10,763 nucleotides of DNA from NCBI GenBank assembly GCA_946479435.1, contig CAMLFX010000100.1, positions 1 through 10,763 of the forward strand. Reading direction: 5' to 3'. This DNA comes from an uncultured Sphingobacteriales bacterium. Lineage in GTDB: Bacteria > Bacteroidota > Bacteroidia > Chitinophagales > Chitinophagaceae. The first letter of the stretch is position 1. The number at the start of each line of letters is the position of its first letter. The position numbers were made by a program, and so were the translations under genes. The notes under the pieces are model-generated. The model saw only the letters and a program-made list of their open reading frames with translations, was not told the DNA's origin and did not search any database. Shown here piece by piece: positions 1 to 6,770 of this stretch.

Positions 1-53
1 AACCGCTGTAGGAGGTTTTGCAGACCTGTGCCTAGCCACTCGGCCACGCGACC
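1..53 (-). tRNA. tRNA-Cys (anticodon GCA), 3' end cut off by window edge
   Basis: Read on the minus strand from base 53, the sequence folds as a tRNA. It has a 7-nt acceptor strand GGTCGCG, U8, a D arm whose GCC and GGC arms enclose the loop, and an anticodon arm AGGT/ACCT around the 7-nt loop CTGCAAA, which puts GCA at positions 34-36. A short variable loop follows, then the first T-arm strand ending in GG-TT. The short variable region rules out Ser and Leu even though the D arm resembles theirs. About 20 nt at the 3' end (rest of the T arm, acceptor 3' strand, discriminator) lie outside the window, so acceptor pairing cannot be checked. Position 27-43 appears to be a C-C mismatch. A matching promoter lies just upstream. 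Confidence 0.9.
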
Positions 54-65
54 CTTTGAGGACTG

Positions 66-95
66 CAAATGTAGTAAAAAAACATTTGCGCACAA
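66..95 (-). promoter_or_regulatory. Bacteroidota-type promoter for tRNA-Cys
   Basis: On the minus strand a TTG (93-95) is followed after exactly 19 nt by TACATTTG (66-73), an exact match to the TAnnTTTG -7 box. The TTG/TAnnTTTG pair with about 19 nt spacing is the known primary-sigma promoter form of Bacteroidota. Initiation a few bases after the box would start the transcript roughly 7 nt before the mature tRNA 5' end. An 8-bp inverted repeat, GCAAATGT (65-72) and ACATTTGC (82-89), overlaps the -7 region. Confidence 0.75.
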
Positions 96-164
96 GTATA
101 AAACATGCTATACCTCGAATATTTAATAAACAAAGATTTAGCATAGTACCAAAAGCAACTTTAT

Positions 165-172
165 TACATTTG
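165..172 (+). promoter_or_regulatory. -7 promoter box for lgt
   Basis: TACATTTG is an exact TAnnTTTG match on the plus strand, ending 7 nt before the lgt ATG. No TTG or TTTG is found 17-23 nt upstream, so the -33 element is weak or absent. If the box is used, transcription would begin at or within a few bases of the start codon, giving a leaderless or almost leaderless mRNA. Confidence 0.55.
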
Positions 173-179
173 CGCAGCT

Positions 180-1484
180 ATGTATCCCGACTTTCAATAT
201 CTGCTGCAAGAACTTACAGGCGCTCCTATGCCTGAATGGCTAAGCATTTTTAAAACTTTTGGCTTTTTAGTCGCATTATCTTTTCTAGGTGCCGCGTGGG
301 TGCTTACCAATGAACTGAAAAGAAAAGAAAAACAAGGACTGTTACAGCCCACATATCAAACGGAAGAAATTGGAAAACCTGCTTCTGCCAACGAACTCTT
401 ATGGTCAGCTATATTAGGCTTTATTCTGGGTTTTAAGATTGGTGGTATAGTTGGTAACGTGGAGCATGTTGCCCCCAACCCATTAGGATATATTTTCTCT
501 CTGCAGGGCAACTGGATAGCGGGTTTACTTGGCGCGATGATATTGGGCTATGTTAAATACGCAGAAAAGAAAAAACAGCAACTACCTGAGCCCCAAATAA
601 AGAAAATGGCCGTTTGGCCACATCAGCGGATTGGCGAAATAATAATGATAGCAGCTGTGGGCGGACTTGTAGGCGCTAAAGTATTCAATGCTTTGGAAAC
701 CTGGGAGGAGTTTATACAGAACCCGGTAGAAAGTCTTTTATCGTCTTCCGGACTTACATTTTATGGTGGCCTTATTGTAGCAACCGTATCCCTTTACTAT
801 TACGCCCGCAAGTACAATATTCCTTTTAAACATTTGTGCGATGCAGCTGCACCGGGACTTATGCTAGCCTATGGAATGGGCAGGCTGGGTTGCCATTTTG
901 CAGGCGATGGAGATTGGGGTATATTCAATAGCGCATACATAACTGAGCCTAGTGGCATATTACGTTATGCTACATCACCTAACGAGTACCTGAGTGCATT
1001 GCAATACGATTCTAATTATTTCAATGCGTATATACTACATGAATTCGGCAGCCTGGCACAAGTACCGCATGTCTTTGCAAAGGCACCGTCGTGGCTACCC
1101 GATTGGATATTTGCTATGAATTACCCGCACAATGTAAACAGTACCGGCATGCCTATTGCCAACTGTATAGGCAACTATTGCAGTGTATTGCCGGTAGGTG
1201 TATTCCCTACTGCATTGTATGAGTTTACTGTGTGTATTACATTCTTCCTTATCCTTTGGAGTGTACGTAAACGCTTGAAGTATGCCTGGCAAATGTTCGG
1301 AATATACCTTATCCTGAATGGCATAGAACGTTTTCTTGTTGAAAAAATGCGTGTCAACTACAGGTACGATCTTGGTTTTATACATCCTTCACAAGCAGAA
1401 ATTATTTCTACTGTACTTATACTGCTAGGTATAGCATTAATGGTATTCAGCAATAAAAGGGCTGAAGCGATAGCACAGAAGTAA
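180..1484 (+). CDS. lgt: Prolipoprotein diacylglyceryl transferase (Lgt)
   Basis: Lgt is an integral inner-membrane enzyme. It transfers diacylglycerol from phosphatidylglycerol to the lipobox cysteine of prolipoproteins, the first step of lipoprotein maturation. The 434-residue product is longer than the E. coli enzyme (291) but fits Bacteroidota Lgt, which starts MYP and carries extra loops. Hydrophobic segments are visible near residues 25-43, 72-92, 110-126, 151-170, 191-208, 346-362 and 403-424. The Lgt signature is GRLGCHFAGDGDWG at 234-247, with the invariant Arg235. PTALYE is at 343-348 and RFLVEKMR at 384-391. The position matching E. coli His103 is Tyr195 (GLTFYGGLI), and the Asn of the E. 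coli GRIGN motif is Cys238; I recall both as usual for this phylum. A long periplasmic-type insertion spans about 250-340. The ATG at 180 is chosen for the family's MYP start. An intrinsic terminator follows. Confidence 0.95.
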   Translation: MYPDFQYLLQELTGAPMPEWLSIFKTFGFLVALSFLGAAWVLTNELKRKEKQGLLQPTYQTEEIGKPASANELLWSAILGFILGFKIGGIVGNVEHVAPNPLGYIFSLQGNWIAGLLGAMILGYVKYAEKKKQQLPEPQIKKMAVWPHQRIGEIIMIAAVGGLVGAKVFNALETWEEFIQNPVESLLSSSGLTFYGGLIVATVSLYYYARKYNIPFKHLCDAAAPGLMLAYGMGRLGCHFAGDGDWGIFNSAYITEPSGILRYATSPNEYLSALQYDSNYFNAYILHEFGSLAQVPHVFAKAPSWLPDWIFAMNYPHNVNSTGMPIANCIGNYCSVLPVGVFPTALYEFTVCITFFLILWSVRKRLKYAWQMFGIYLILNGIERFLVEKMRVNYRYDLGFIHPSQAEIISTVLILLGIALMVFSNKRAEAIAQK

Positions 1485-1509
1485 GACCTATATAGCACAT
1501 ATTATTTAT

Positions 1510-1540
1510 CATGCCCTGCTTTGTCGGGGCATGACTTTTT
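1510..1540 (+). terminator. Rho-independent terminator after lgt
   Basis: CATGCCCTG (1510-1518) pairs with CGGGGCATG (1525-1533) over 9 bp, including one G-U pair in the RNA. The loop is 6 nt (CTTTGT), and a run of five T follows at 1536-1540. It lies 25 nt after the lgt stop and separates lgt from the topoisomerase gene. The other strand lacks a T tract, so it acts in the plus direction. Confidence 0.85.
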
Positions 1541-1566
1541 ATGGCTTATAGCAAGCAGATGCTGAA

Positions 1567-2667
1567 ATGGAAACAACCGAAATAAAGATCAGGACACGCA
1601 AGCTTAAAGCTTTGCTGGGAAATATGGTAAAAAGCGCTGAAGCTGTTGATTTAATTTATGTTTCCGATACCAATCCCGGCATCACCAGAAAGCGGAAAGG
1701 AAAAGGTTTCATCTATACATTTAATGGTAAACAAGTAAAAGATGAGCATCTGCTTTTGCGTATAAGAAAACTTGTTATTCCACCGGCATGGGAGAATGTA
1801 TGGATCTGTCTGAATGAAAACGGGCATTTACAAGTAACAGGGTTTGATGCACTTCGCCGCAAACAATATAAATACCATCCCGCCTGGAATGCTTTAAGAA
1901 ACCAAAGTAAATTCTCCAATCTTTTAAGCTTCGGCGAAAACCTGCCTACTATGCGCAGGCGGCTTGAAAAGGATATTGCAACACAAGGTTTACCATTAAA
2001 CAAAGTACTAGCAACTGTTGTATCGCTAATGCAATGTACATGCATACGCATAGGCAATAGTATGTACGAAAAACTCTATGGATCGTTTGGGCTTACCACG
2101 CTTAAAGACCAACATGTGAAAATAAATGGCAGCGAAATGAAGTTTAGCTTCAAAGGTAAAAAAGGTATATATCACGATATAAAACTAAAGAGCAAGCGCC
2201 TGGCAAGAATTGTGCAGCAATGCCGCGATATACCGGGTAAGGAATTGTTTCAGTATTACGATGAAGAAGGACACCGCAGAACCATAGATTCAGGTATGGT
2301 GAACAACTATATTAAAGATATAAGTGGTGCCCACTTCACAGCTAAAGATTTTCGTACATGGGCTGGCACCCTGCATGCTTTGGAAGCATTTGAAAAAATA
2401 GGAATAGCAGACACTATTACCGCTACTAAAAAGAATATAATAACCGCATTGGATATGGTTGCTGAACAATTAGGTAACACTCGTACTGTCTGCAAAAAGT
2501 ATTATGTACATCCAGTTATTATCGATCATTATACCAACAGCACTTTATCGAAATATTTTAGTAAGGCCGGTGAGATTACATCATGCAATACAGATACTGA
2601 ATTATCAGACCATGAAAAGATACTAATGAAAATCCTTGAGACTTCCCCGGCTACGGTAACGCTATAA
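1567..2667 (+). CDS. DNA topoisomerase IB (poxvirus/Deinococcus type)
   Basis: This eukaryote-like type IB topoisomerase relaxes supercoils of either sign by nicking one strand through a 3'-phosphotyrosine link, without ATP. The N-terminal DNA-clamp domain covers about residues 28-110 (YVSD..PGITRK, then GFDALRRKQYKYHPAW at 92-107). The catalytic domain follows with the full set of expected residues: Arg161 in RIGN, Lys198 in FKGKKG, Arg263 in DFRTWAGT, Asn304 in LGNTRTV and the likely nucleophile Tyr313 just before VHP. Tyr312 sits next to it, so the tyrosine assignment rests on motif spacing. The C-terminal tail after about 330 is not recognisable. Length (366) is near that of bacterial relatives. 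The start at 1567 lies 26 nt after the lgt terminator. No -7 box or Shine-Dalgarno is visible, so its promoter is unknown. Met20 is an alternative start. It ends 5 bp from the convergent map. Confidence 0.93.
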   Translation: METTEIKIRTRKLKALLGNMVKSAEAVDLIYVSDTNPGITRKRKGKGFIYTFNGKQVKDEHLLLRIRKLVIPPAWENVWICLNENGHLQVTGFDALRRKQYKYHPAWNALRNQSKFSNLLSFGENLPTMRRRLEKDIATQGLPLNKVLATVVSLMQCTCIRIGNSMYEKLYGSFGLTTLKDQHVKINGSEMKFSFKGKKGIYHDIKLKSKRLARIVQQCRDIPGKELFQYYDEEGHRRTIDSGMVNNYIKDISGAHFTAKDFRTWAGTLHALEAFEKIGIADTITATKKNIITALDMVAEQLGNTRTVCKKYYVHPVIIDHYTNSTLSKYFSKAGEITSCNTDTELSDHEKILMKILETSPATVTL

Positions 2668-2672
2668 ATTAA

Positions 2673-3500
2673 TTATGCAATATCCTGCAAGTGACCTGTA
2701 TTCAATTCTTTATTCTTCAATTCAGCAGCCTCGATAGGAGCAAAGTTTGATAAAGACTCGCCCTTATTTTTACCTACAGCTGTAGTATGCTCATAGTGTA
2801 CAGAAGGTTTTCCATCAGCAGTAACAATAGTCCAGCCGTCTTCCATAGTGTACACGTTACGCGTACCCAGGTTTATCATTGGTTCTATTGCCAGCACCAT
2901 ACCTTCTTTTAGCCTTTTACCGTCACTACGTTTGCCATAGTTAGGTACCTGGGGATCCTCGTGCAATTTCTTCCCTACACCGTGCCCTACAAGCTCGCGA
3001 ACAACGCCATAACCATGCTCTTTATTAGTAAGGTATTCTACAGCATAAGATATATCTCCTACCCTATTACCTTCGTGCGCTTCATGTACAGCACGGGCCA
3101 GCGCATTTTTGGTAACACGCATTAGCTTCAGCAGCTCAGGCTTTACATCGCCAATAGCAAATGTGTAAGCATGGTCGCCATGATAGCCATTCATATACAC
3201 ACCGCAGTCAACAGATATCAGGTCGCCGTCTTTCAACTCGTAATTGCTTGGAAACCCGTGTACTACTACTTCATTAACAGATATACATAATGAACCGGGG
3301 AACGGCGATTCTTTAGGGCCATAACCTTTAAAGGAAGGAATACCACCATTGTCCCTAATAAACGTCTCCGCCATCTTATCGATAGACAATGTAGTGATAC
3401 CGGGCCTTAAAAAGGCTGCCACCTCAGTTAAGGTGGCAGTTACCATTAAAGCACTTTTTCTTATTATCTCAATTTCTTCTTTACTTCTTATGTGTATCAT
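2673..3500 (-). CDS. map: Type I methionine aminopeptidase
   Basis: Map removes the initiator methionine from nascent proteins on the ribosome, using a dinuclear metal site. The pita-bread-fold ligands are all present, numbering from the ATG at 3500: Asp98 (SVDCGV), Asp109 (GDHA), His173 (GHGVG), Glu206 (IEPM) and Glu237 (HYEHT). The substrate-contacting His81 and His180 are also there. A TTG nine bases upstream (3507-3509) opens the same frame. The ATG is preferred because it gives the family's usual MIH/MIY start (MIHIRSKEEIE) and leaves a normal 15-nt gap to secY. The 275-residue product is slightly longer than usual, with about 20 extra charged residues at the C terminus. It is the last gene of the minus-strand cluster. 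Its stop is 5 bp from that of the convergent topoisomerase gene, with no terminator hairpin between them. Confidence 0.96.
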   Translation of the reverse strand: MIHIRSKEEIEIIRKSALMVTATLTEVAAFLRPGITTLSIDKMAETFIRDNGGIPSFKGYGPKESPFPGSLCISVNEVVVHGFPSNYELKDGDLISVDCGVYMNGYHGDHAYTFAIGDVKPELLKLMRVTKNALARAVHEAHEGNRVGDISYAVEYLTNKEHGYGVVRELVGHGVGKKLHEDPQVPNYGKRSDGKRLKEGMVLAIEPMINLGTRNVYTMEDGWTIVTADGKPSVHYEHTTAVGKNKGESLSNFAPIEAAELKNKELNTGHLQDIA

Positions 3501-3515
3501 TTCAAGCAATTCAAT

Positions 3516-4868
3516 TTAAACTGAAGCACCTGCTGCACTTTGGCGGCCTGCAATACGGCCGGTCTTCATCAGGCCATCGTACTGGCGCATCAGCAAGTGG
3601 CTTTCTATTTGCTGCAAAGTATCCAGTATAACACCAACGCCAATTAACATTGAAGTACCACCGAAGAACGAAGCAAAGCCACTGGTAACGCCAAACAAAG
3701 CTGCAATGCCCGGAAGAATACCTGCTATGGCAAGAAATACGGCACCTGGCAGAGTTATACGATCCATAATAGTAGCAATATAATCAGCAGTAGGCTCGCC
3801 GGGTTTTACACCAGGTATAAAGCTATTATTACGCTTTAGGTTATCTGCCATCTCAGTTGGATTGAAGATAAGCGCGGTATAGAAGTAGGTAAACGCTATA
3901 ACCAGTACTGCATATATAATATTGTACCACAGAGAAGTATGGTCAGATAACGCACGTACAAAACCTTGCGCACTTTCGTTGGTTGTAAAACCGGCGATAG
4001 TAGCAGGAATAAACATTATTGCTTGTGCAAAGATGATAGGCATAACACCTGCAGAGTTCACTTTCAGAGGTATAAAATCGCGTGAGCCACCTGTTATTTC
4101 GCGGGCTGCATTACTACTGCCAATTACACGGCGTGCATAGTTCAAAGGTATTTTACGTACACCTTGTGTAAGTAATATAAGACCTACTATTACAGCAATG
4201 AATATGGCCATTTCGATAAGGAATATCAGCAAACCACCGCCACCGCCAAGGTTACGTGCACCAAACTCCTGAAATAAAGACTCCGGAAGGCGGGCAAGGA
4301 TACCAACCATGATAAGAAGTGAAGTACCGTTACCTATACCTTTATCAGTTATTTTTTCACCCATCCACATTACAAACAGGGTACCTGCAGTAAGCACCAC
4401 TACCGTTGATAACCAGAACATAAAGCCACCAAACTCAGGTACAATAGCCATACCTGTTTGTGTGCGCAGGTAAGCAACATAGGCACTAGCCTGGAAGGCC
4501 GTAACCAACACCGTTAAATATCTTGTGTACTGAGTGATCTTTTTGCGGCCACTATCTTCACGCTGCATTTTAGCTATTTGCGGTATTACTATACCTGCTA
4601 ATTGCATAAAGATTGAAGCCGAGATATAAGGCATTACGCCCAGGGCGAATATCGATGCACGGCTAAACGCGCCGCCTGCAAACATGTTGAATAAACCTAA
4701 AAGACCTTCTTTACTGCTATCAAGTGCTAAAAGGTTAGGGTTGATGCCTGGCAGGGTTATATAACAGCCTATACGATATACTAATATAAGCATTAACGTA
4801 AATAGGATACGCTTACGGAGTTCATCAATACTCCAGATATTTTTAAGCGTTTCAATTAGTTTCTTCAC
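3516..4868 (-). CDS. secY: Preprotein translocase subunit SecY
   Basis: SecY is the channel subunit of the SecYEG translocon, which exports unfolded proteins and inserts membrane proteins. The 450 residues hold about ten membrane segments. Family landmarks include VYRIGCYITLPGIN at 30-43, the plug-region stretch NMFAGGAFSR at 61-70, DKGIGNGTSLLI at 175-186, PLKVNSAGVMPIIFA at 267-281, NPTEMADNLKR at 336-346, GTSMLIGVGVILDT at 404-417 and the cytosolic tail RQYDGLMKTGRI at 428-439. The start is GTG. Upstream in frame there are only five sense codons before a TGA and none is ATG, and MKKLIETLKNIW matches the usual Bacteroidota N terminus. It sits in the conserved spc position after rplO, but an 87-bp spacer with a strong hairpin separates the two. 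map follows after 15 nt. Confidence 0.97.
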   Translation of the reverse strand: MKKLIETLKNIWSIDELRKRILFTLMLILVYRIGCYITLPGINPNLLALDSSKEGLLGLFNMFAGGAFSRASIFALGVMPYISASIFMQLAGIVIPQIAKMQREDSGRKKITQYTRYLTVLVTAFQASAYVAYLRTQTGMAIVPEFGGFMFWLSTVVVLTAGTLFVMWMGEKITDKGIGNGTSLLIMVGILARLPESLFQEFGARNLGGGGGLLIFLIEMAIFIAVIVGLILLTQGVRKIPLNYARRVIGSSNAAREITGGSRDFIPLKVNSAGVMPIIFAQAIMFIPATIAGFTTNESAQGFVRALSDHTSLWYNIIYAVLVIAFTYFYTALIFNPTEMADNLKRNNSFIPGVKPGEPTADYIATIMDRITLPGAVFLAIAGILPGIAALFGVTSGFASFFGGTSMLIGVGVILDTLQQIESHLLMRQYDGLMKTGRIAGRQSAAGASV

Positions 4869-4910
4869 TGGGACGTATGTTAATCAAAAAATGAAATGCG
4901 AATAAACGAT

Positions 4911-4940
4911 AAAAGACGCATTTATCCAAATGCGTCTTTT
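4911..4940 (-). terminator. Perfect 13-bp hairpin between rplO and secY, attenuator-like
   Basis: AAAAGACGCATTT (4911-4923) and AAATGCGTCTTTT (4928-4940) are exact reverse complements around a 4-nt loop. In the minus-strand transcript the structure starts 15 nt after the rplO stop and ends in CTTTT followed by ATCG. That is the shape of an intrinsic terminator with a short, partly paired U tract. It is symmetric and could work on both strands. Because secY and map lie downstream with no recognisable promoter, partial termination (attenuation) or 3'-end stabilisation of the ribosomal mRNA is likelier than complete termination. Confidence 0.75.
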
Positions 4941-4955
4941 CGATAATGATATAAA

Positions 4956-5402
4956 TTAAACCAGTTCTACCGAGCCGCCTGCAGCTTCAATTGCCTGCTT
5001 GGCTTTCTCGCTGATAGCGTTTACTTTGAAAGCTATCTTAGCTGTGGTATCACCGTTGCCCAGTATTTTAACTGATTCTGTGCGGCTAATCAAACCATTA
5101 ATATATAAGGTATCCAGGTTGAATTCTTCGATATTGTATTTTTCTATCAAATAATCTATCTGGCCAAGATTAAATACTTTATAGTCAACACGGTTCAAGC
5201 TCTTGAAACCACGTTTAGGCATACGACGCTGAATGGGCATCTGACCACCTTCGTGACCTTTTTTAGACTGATAACCGGTACGTGCTTGCTGGCCTTTGTT
5301 ACCTTTAGTAGCCGTGCCACCATGGCCACTACCTTCACCACGACCAATACGTTTAGATTTGTGTGTAGCGCCTTCAGCTGGTTTTAAATTGTGCAGTTGC
5401 AT
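4956..5402 (-). CDS. rplO: Large-subunit ribosomal protein uL15
   Basis: uL15 is a late-assembling 50S protein that binds 23S rRNA. The 148-residue product has the expected basic, Gly-rich extended N terminus (GRGEGSGHGGTATKGNKGQQART at about 22-42) followed by PIQRRMPKRGF, and a globular C-terminal half ending KAKQAIEAAGGSVELV. Length is close to E. coli L15 (144). The start is ATG. It lies 60 nt after rpmD and 87 nt before secY, the conserved spc order. No Shine-Dalgarno is seen; the leader is A/T-rich. Confidence 0.97.
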   Translation of the reverse strand: MQLHNLKPAEGATHKSKRIGRGEGSGHGGTATKGNKGQQARTGYQSKKGHEGGQMPIQRRMPKRGFKSLNRVDYKVFNLGQIDYLIEKYNIEEFNLDTLYINGLISRTESVKILGNGDTTAKIAFKVNAISEKAKQAIEAAGGSVELV

Positions 5403-5422
5403 AGTATATACAATTTTTGAAC

Positions 5423-5449
5423 TTGCGCGGAATGTATAACCGCTCGCAA
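5423..5449 (-). other. Bulged hairpin in the rpmD-rplO spacer
   Basis: In the minus-strand RNA, TTGC then GCGG pair with CCGC then GCAA (8 bp), with a 2-nt GA bulge on the 5' side and a 9-nt AT-rich loop. No U tract follows, so it is not an intrinsic terminator. It sits about 20 nt before the rplO start and could be a processing or regulatory element (inference). Confidence 0.4.
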
Positions 5450-5462
5450 ATCAGGTTAATAA

Positions 5463-5645
5463 TTATTTTACTTCTTCTACTTTCACCAGGTGATTAACGG
5501 CTCTCACCATACCCAGTATCTGTGCATTTGCTTCTACTTCAACTGAAGAATTCAATTTACGCAGACCCAACGCTTTCAACGTGCGTTTCTGACGCTCCGG
5601 GCGGTCGATACCGCTTTTCAGTTGTGTAATTTTTATCTTAGCCAT
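5463..5645 (-). CDS. rpmD: Large-subunit ribosomal protein uL30
   Basis: uL30 is a small 50S protein. The 60-residue product starts [13 protein letters not shown] and contains the family stretch [22 protein letters not shown] at about 16-37, then a C-terminal half [17 protein letters not shown]. The usual bacterial length is 58-61. The ATG start and the position between rpsE (53 nt upstream) and rplO (60 nt downstream) match the spc operon. Confidence 0.96.
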   Translation of the reverse strand: MAKIKITQLKSGIDRPERQKRTLKALGLRKLNSSVEVEANAQILGMVRAVNHLVKVEEVK

Positions 5646-5698
5646 GACGCTTAATAATTCAAATAGTTAATGTCAAAATTTCCAGGGTAAATACGGAA

Positions 5699-6217
5699 TT
5701 AACCGTTAAATACCTTTTTCAGGTTGATGTTGCGGTTTTTAGCAACTTGTACAGGCTCGCGCAGCTGGCCTAAAGCGCTGAAGGTAGCTTTAACCACATT
5801 GTGTGGGTTAGCTGAACCTAAAGATTTAGACAGAACGTCGGTAATACCCGCAGCTTCCAATACAGCACGCATGCTACCACCAGCTATTACACCGGTACCA
5901 TGTGCTGCCGGACGAATCATTACTTTCGCAGCGCCTTCTTTAGCTAACTGCTCATGAGGTATAGTACCATTCATTACCGGTACTTTGATCAGGTTTTTCT
6001 TAGCATCATCAATACCTTTAGTAATAGCTTCCTGTACTTCTTTAGCTTTACCAAGGCCATGACCTACTACACCAGCACCATTACCTACTACTACAAGAGC
6101 TGAAAAGCTGAATGCACGACCACCTTTAGTTGTTTTTACAACACGGTTGATAGCAACTACTTTTTCCTGCAGTTCCAGGTCTCCACCTTTTACGCGATTA
6201 AATTGTGTTTTCGCCAT
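5699..6217 (-). CDS. rpsE: Small-subunit ribosomal protein uS5
   Basis: uS5 sits at the mRNA entry side of the 30S subunit and helps decoding fidelity and mRNA unwinding. The 172 residues show the N-terminal double-stranded-RNA-binding-like domain with [20 protein letters not shown] (28-47) and the [13 protein letters not shown] loop (49-61). The C-terminal domain follows with [24 protein letters not shown] (101-124) and [21 protein letters not shown] (125-145). E. coli S5 has 167 residues. The start is ATG with an A-rich leader (GATAAAAAATG) and no Shine-Dalgarno. The 84-nt upstream spacer from rplR contains a GGAA-tetraloop hairpin. Confidence 0.97.
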   Translation of the reverse strand: MAKTQFNRVKGGDLELQEKVVAINRVVKTTKGGRAFSFSALVVVGNGAGVVGHGLGKAKEVQEAITKGIDDAKKNLIKVPVMNGTIPHEQLAKEGAAKVMIRPAAHGTGVIAGGSMRAVLEAAGITDVLSKSLGSANPHNVVKATFSALGQLREPVQVAKNRNINLKKVFNG

Positions 6218-6241
6218 TTTTTATCTATTTGCTTATGCTAG

Positions 6242-6257
6242 TCACCATTCCTGGTGA
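6242..6257 (-). other. Short hairpin with GGAA (GNRA) tetraloop before rpsE
   Basis: TCACCA and TGGTGA form 6 bp around a GGAA loop in the minus-strand RNA, 24 nt before the rpsE ATG. GNRA tetraloops are stable and common in structured RNA and tertiary contacts. No U tract follows, so a terminator is unlikely. Function is not known. Confidence 0.4.
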
Positions 6258-6301
6258 AACATAGAGTATTTTTATTATTCCGGAACGATCCCGGGTTAGT
6301 T

Positions 6302-6661
6302 TTAGAATTTCAATCCTCCTTCACGAGCGCCATCAGCAATAGCCTTTACACGGCCATGATACAGATAACCACCACGATCAAAAACACAGGTTTCAAGACC
6401 CAGAGCAAGAGCTTTTTGAGCTAATGCTTTACCCACTAGTGCTGATTTCTCAACTTTAGTACCGCTTTGTGCCGCTATATCCTTTTCGCGAGAACTTGCT
6501 GCAACTAATGTTGTACCGGTAGCATCATCAATAAGCTGAGCATATATATCTTTATTACTACGGAAAACTGAAAGACGTGGCTTAGCAGCAACACCCGTCA
6601 CTTTCGCGCGTATACGCCAACGTAATTTCTGGCGGCGCATCACTTTTTTATCAACTGACAT
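6302..6661 (-). CDS. rplR: Large-subunit ribosomal protein uL18
   Basis: uL18 binds 5S rRNA and helps dock it in the central protuberance of the 50S subunit. The 119-residue product has a basic N terminus ([15 protein letters not shown]), the stretch [20 protein letters not shown] at about 27-46, and the conserved end [27 protein letters not shown]. The length is typical (117-122). The start is ATG with an A-rich leader. The 109-nt spacer separating it from rplF carries a UACG-capped hairpin, so it may be expressed apart from the genes upstream. Confidence 0.97.
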   Translation of the reverse strand: MSVDKKVMRRQKLRWRIRAKVTGVAAKPRLSVFRSNKDIYAQLIDDATGTTLVAASSREKDIAAQSGTKVEKSALVGKALAQKALALGLETCVFDRGGYLYHGRVKAIADGAREGGLKF

Positions 6662-6734
6662 ATTTTTTAGTTTTACGGGCTTCCTTGTTTTAGCAAAGAG
6701 CTACCGGAGTTTTTTAATTTGTTTGTATAAATAA

Positions 6735-6762
6735 ATTATCACCCACCGTAGTGGATGATAAT
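6735..6762 (-). terminator. 12-bp UACG-tetraloop hairpin after rplF, possible attenuator
   Basis: In the minus-strand RNA ATTATCATCCAC pairs with GTGGGTGATAAT over 12 bp, closed by a C(UACG)G loop, one of the exceptionally stable UNCG tetraloops. One pair is G-U in this strand's RNA but would be a C-A mismatch in RNA from the other strand, so the fold belongs to the operon transcript. It begins 8 nt after the rplF stop and is followed by TTATTTAT, a weak U-rich tract. It may be a partial terminator or an mRNA 3'-end stabiliser. Confidence 0.6.
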
Positions 6763-6770
6763 CAATTAGC

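Noticed and set aside
1..53. tRNA-Ser or tRNA-Leu from the D-arm sequence
   Set aside because: The variable loop is only about 5 nt and the anticodon is GCA, which means Cys.
2151..2158. TACCTTTG on the minus strand inside the topoisomerase gene
   Set aside because: It lies over the codons of the conserved FKGK motif and points antisense into no gene.
3507..3509. TTG as the map start codon
   Set aside because: The ATG nine bases downstream gives the standard MIH N terminus; the extra three residues have no family support.
4144..4151. TACCTTTG on the minus strand inside secY
   Set aside because: An exact -7 match, but it falls in conserved coding sequence (Pro-Leu-Asn) with no start codon of a gene nearby; probably chance.
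5423..5449. Possible intrinsic terminator before rplO
   Set aside because: The stem has a bulge and no U tract follows on the transcribed strand, so it is kept only as a structural element.
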